A DNA stretch of 9,356 nt from Thaumarchaeota archaeon UBA223. Lineage in GTDB: Archaea > Thermoproteota > Nitrososphaeria > Nitrososphaerales > UBA57. Shown here one piece after another: positions 7,338 to 9,356 of this stretch; positions within the stretch are counted from its first letter, which is position 1, and each line of letters begins with the position of its first letter. The notes under the pieces were generated by a model. It had not been told where the DNA came from. It was given only the letters and a program-made list of their open reading frames with translations, and did not search any database. The position numbers were made by a program, and so were the translations under genes. The stretch lies in the NCBI GenBank assembly GCA_002495905.1, contig DAHJ01000002.1:1-9356 (forward strand), written 5' to 3'.

Positions 7338-7350
7338 ATTTAACTTTTAC
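7338..7350 (-). promoter_or_regulatory. Putative BRE-TATA of the small membrane protein gene
   Basis: The minus strand reads GTAAAAG followed directly by TTAAAT (7343-7338). The AT core is centred about 28 nt before the ATG at 7313, with a purine-rich, BRE-like stretch just upstream. The spacing equals that of the other leaderless promoters here, which supports the small gene being real. Confidence 0.35.
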
Positions 7351-7355
7351 GAGTC

Positions 7356-7363
7356 TTTAATAA
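7356..7363 (+). promoter_or_regulatory. Candidate TATA box of aconitase
   Basis: TTTAATAA lies about 53 nt before the aconitase ATG, so the mRNA would carry a leader of roughly 25 nt. This differs from the other genes in the window. That leader contains no Shine-Dalgarno-like GGAGG or GGTGA. A leaderless alternative would need the weak element AAAGAAATTA at 7381-7390. Confidence 0.3.
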
Positions 7364-7376
7364 TGCAGAATTATTA
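7358..7376. repeat. Inverted repeat upstream of aconitase
   Basis: TAATAAT (7358-7364), a 5-nt spacer GCAGA, and ATTATTA (7370-7376) form a perfect 7-bp inverted repeat overlapping the candidate aconitase TATA box. The position would suit an operator, but arms made only of A and T arise easily by chance at this base composition. Confidence 0.3.
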
Positions 7377-7412
7377 TTAGAAAGAAATTACTAACTCCTC
7401 TTAGTGTAGATT

Positions 7413-9356
7413 ATGTCTCAGTACTTCAATTCCGAACAAATCAAAGCCGTTTATGAAAAAATGAGTACTAATATTGAAAAATTACGTTCTATCGACTCTT
7501 CACCTTTAACTCTTTCAGATAAAATCATTACGGGTCATATGAATCCTGACTTGATTAAGCGATATATGTCTGGCAAAGATTATATCTTTCTTAATCCTGA
7601 TCGTGTTGCTCTACAAGATGTTACTGGACAAATGGTTGTTTTACAGTTTATGCAATCTGGATTAAACGAGGTTTCTATTCCTACTACTGTTCACTGTGAC
7701 CATTTAATTCAGGCACGTACTTCCGCTTCTGAAGACACTAAAGCATCTCTTTATGAAAACAATGAAGTTTACCAATTCCTTGAATCATCTTGTCGTAAAT
7801 ACGGAATTGGATTCTGGAAACCTGGAGCGGGTATTATTCATCAAGTTTTACTTGAAAATTATGCATTCCCCGGTGGTCTTATGATTGGAACTGATTCACA
7901 TACTCCTAACGCAGGTGGTTTAGGCATGCTTGCAATTGGCGTTGGAGGTATTGATGCATCAGAAGTTATGGCTGGTTTTGATTGGGAAGTCTTATTACCA
8001 AAACGTATTGGTGTACATCTCACAGGTGAACTTAGTGGATGGTGTTCAGCTAAAGATGTTATTCTGTATTTAACTTCTGTCCTTACTGTTTCTGGTGGAA
8101 CTAATTCAATAATAGAATATTTTGGACCTGGAACAAAGTCTATTAGCTGTACCGGAAAAGCTACTATAACTAATATGGGTGCAGAATTAGGCGCTACATC
8201 TTCTATATTTCCTTTTGATGAATCTATGATAAAATATCTGCAAATTACTAATCGCAAACATCTTTCCGATCTTGCAGAACAATATTCGTCATTACTCTGT
8301 GCTGATAGTGATATTGAAAAAAATCCTGAGAAATATTTTGATAAGGTTATAGAAATTAATCTATCTAATCTTGAACCTTATGTAGTAGGACCACATACTC
8401 CCGATCTTGCTCGACCAATTTCTCAACTTGCTCAAGATGTATCTGACAATAAATATGTTGATAATATTGCAGTTGCTCTCATTGGCAGTTGTACTAATTC
8501 ATCATATGAAGATATGTCGCGTGTTTCTGATATAGCCAAACAAGCAAAAACTCACGGTGTAATTTCTAAAACTTCACTCCTAGTCACGCCAGGTTCAGAA
8601 CAAATCCGCGCTACTATTCAAAGAGATGGACAACTTACTGATCTTGAATCTATTGGCGCTACTGTTCTTGCAAATGCTTGTGGACCGTGTATTGGACAAT
8701 GGAACAGACCAGAAGCTCAAGATACTAAAAATACTATTATTACTTCATTTAATAGAAATTTTCCTGGTCGAAACGACGGCAGTCGGGAAACTATGAATTT
8801 TATTGCTAGTCCTGAAATAGTAGTTGCTTTGTCACTTAGTGGCAAGTTGTCATTTAATCCTCTTAAAGATTTCTTAACTAACAGTAGTGGTAATAAATTT
8901 AAATTAAATCCTCCAAAGACTATTGATATTCCAAAAGATGGTTTTATTTCTCCTGAAAATCTTTTCATACCTCCTAGTTCTGATCCTAAGATTGAAGTTG
9001 CAGTTTCGCCTGAAAGTAAAAGATTGCAATTGCTAGAGCCCTTTCCTTCTTTAAATCTAGATAATTATTCAAACATTGCAATTCTTGCTAAAATATCTGG
9101 AAAATGTACTACTGATCATATATCTCCAGCTGGTTATTGGTTGCGCTACCGTGGACATATTGATAATATTAGTAATAATCTTCTGCTTGGCGCTTCTAAT
9201 TCTTTTACAGACGAAATTGGAACTGGAATTAATAACCTTACTAATGAAGTAAGTAAATTTGCTGAAATTGCTCGTTCTTACAAATCAAATACTATTCCTT
9301 GGTTAATTATTGGTGATAATAATTACGGTGAGGGAAGTAGTCGTGAACATGCTGCA
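7413..9356 (+). CDS. Aconitate hydratase, mitochondrial type, partial
   Basis: The first 648 codons are present; the frame is open at the right edge and the family is about 750-780 residues, so part of the swivel domain is missing. The enzyme isomerises citrate to isocitrate using a [4Fe-4S] cluster. Cluster ligands are Cys360 (IGSCTNSS), Cys423 and Cys426 (NACGPCIGQW), two residues off the pig mitochondrial positions 358, 421 and 424. Other active-site features are His94 (TTVHCDH), Asp161 and His163 (GTDSHTPN), Arg448 and Arg453 (NRNFPGRNDG), KCTTDHISPAGYW in domain 4, and Ser642-Arg644 in the final GEGSSREHAA. This pattern marks the mitochondrial-type branch rather than bacterial AcnA or AcnB. 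The ATG at 7413 is preceded by an in-frame TAG at 7407, so the start is firm. It reads away from the small membrane protein gene and appears to be first in its transcript. Confidence 0.95.
   Translation, partial: MSQYFNSEQIKAVYEKMSTNIEKLRSIDSSPLTLSDKIITGHMNPDLIKRYMSGKDYIFLNPDRVALQDVTGQMVVLQFMQSGLNEVSIPTTVHCDHLIQARTSASEDTKASLYENNEVYQFLESSCRKYGIGFWKPGAGIIHQVLLENYAFPGGLMIGTDSHTPNAGGLGMLAIGVGGIDASEVMAGFDWEVLLPKRIGVHLTGELSGWCSAKDVILYLTSVLTVSGGTNSIIEYFGPGTKSISCTGKATITNMGAELGATSSIFPFDESMIKYLQITNRKHLSDLAEQYSSLLCADSDIEKNPEKYFDKVIEINLSNLEPYVVGPHTPDLARPISQLAQDVSDNKYVDNIAVALIGSCTNSSYEDMSRVSDIAKQAKTHGVISKTSLLVTPGSEQIRATIQRDGQLTDLESIGATVLANACGPCIGQWNRPEAQDTKNTIITSFNRNFPGRNDGSRETMNFIASPEIVVALSLSGKLSFNPLKDFLTNSSGNKFKLNPPKTIDIPKDGFISPENLFIPPSSDPKIEVAVSPESKRLQLLEPFPSLNLDNYSNIAILAKISGKCTTDHISPAGYWLRYRGHIDNISNNLLLGASNSFTDEIGTGINNLTNEVSKFAEIARSYKSNTIPWLIIGDNNYGEGSSREHAA

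Larger units (their letters stand above)
7104..7412. other. 309-bp region between helicase and aconitase starts
   Basis: This stretch contains one small minus-strand gene (7197-7313), the helicase promoter and the start region of aconitase. 7137-7196 is spacer with a run of eight T on the plus strand (7151-7158) that serves no recognisable plus-strand gene. I see no tRNA-like cloverleaf, no snoRNA-type box pair and no remnant of a mobile element. Confidence 0.5.

Noticed and set aside
7104..7412. Possible RNA gene in the helicase-aconitase gap
   Set aside because: I found no tRNA-like arms, no GC-rich structured segment and no box motifs; the small membrane protein explains the central part.
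7859..8257. Minus-strand open frame of about 130 codons opposite aconitase
   Set aside because: It mirrors the aconitase active-site region; the aconitase frame is continuous and its catalytic residues are conserved, so this is a shadow frame.

Overview
The window looks like housekeeping chromosome from an AT-rich archaeon. An archaeal-type DnaG, a geranylgeranyl-reductase-like flavoprotein and an archaeal Lhr helicase with a C-terminal zinc ribbon all point to Archaea. The combination of low GC, a compact 'small' malic enzyme, a mitochondrial-type aconitase and several TTG starts fits best with a Nitrosopumilus-like member of the Nitrososphaerota (Thaumarchaeota). That lineage call is inference and other AT-rich archaea are not excluded. 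I see no tRNA, rRNA, CRISPR array, insertion sequence, phage gene or ammonia-oxidation gene.

Layout, left to right. (1) 1-846, minus: the first 282 codons of DnaG, cut by the left edge. (2) 928-1950, minus: a short GG-reductase-family FAD enzyme. (3) 1951-2058: a 108-bp divergent promoter region carrying four ATAAAC boxes in mirror-image arrangement. (4) 2059-3393, plus: malic enzyme. (5) 3394-4365, minus: a DHH/DHHA1 phosphoesterase whose stop codon directly abuts the malic-enzyme stop. (6) 4362-7103, minus: a 913-residue Lhr-type DExH helicase, overlapping the DHH gene by an ATGA. (7) 7197-7313, minus: a 38-residue single-span membrane protein that is easy to miss. (8) 7413-9356, plus: aconitase, cut by the right edge after 648 codons.

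The genes fall into two themes. Nucleic-acid processing is represented by DnaG (known in archaea both as a primase-like protein and as an exosome subunit) and by the two-gene Lhr helicase-DHH operon. Central carbon and lipid metabolism is represented by malic enzyme, aconitase and the GG-reductase-like flavoprotein. Five of the six gene starts with their own promoter region have a TATA-like element centred about 28-30 nt upstream of the start codon, which predicts leaderless mRNAs. Three of the starts are TTG.

I found no clear new defence or mobile system. The most worthwhile leads are the 38-residue membrane protein, the Lhr-DHH operon, the symmetric box array in the GG-reductase/malic-enzyme promoter region, and a marked codon-usage split between plus- and minus-strand genes.
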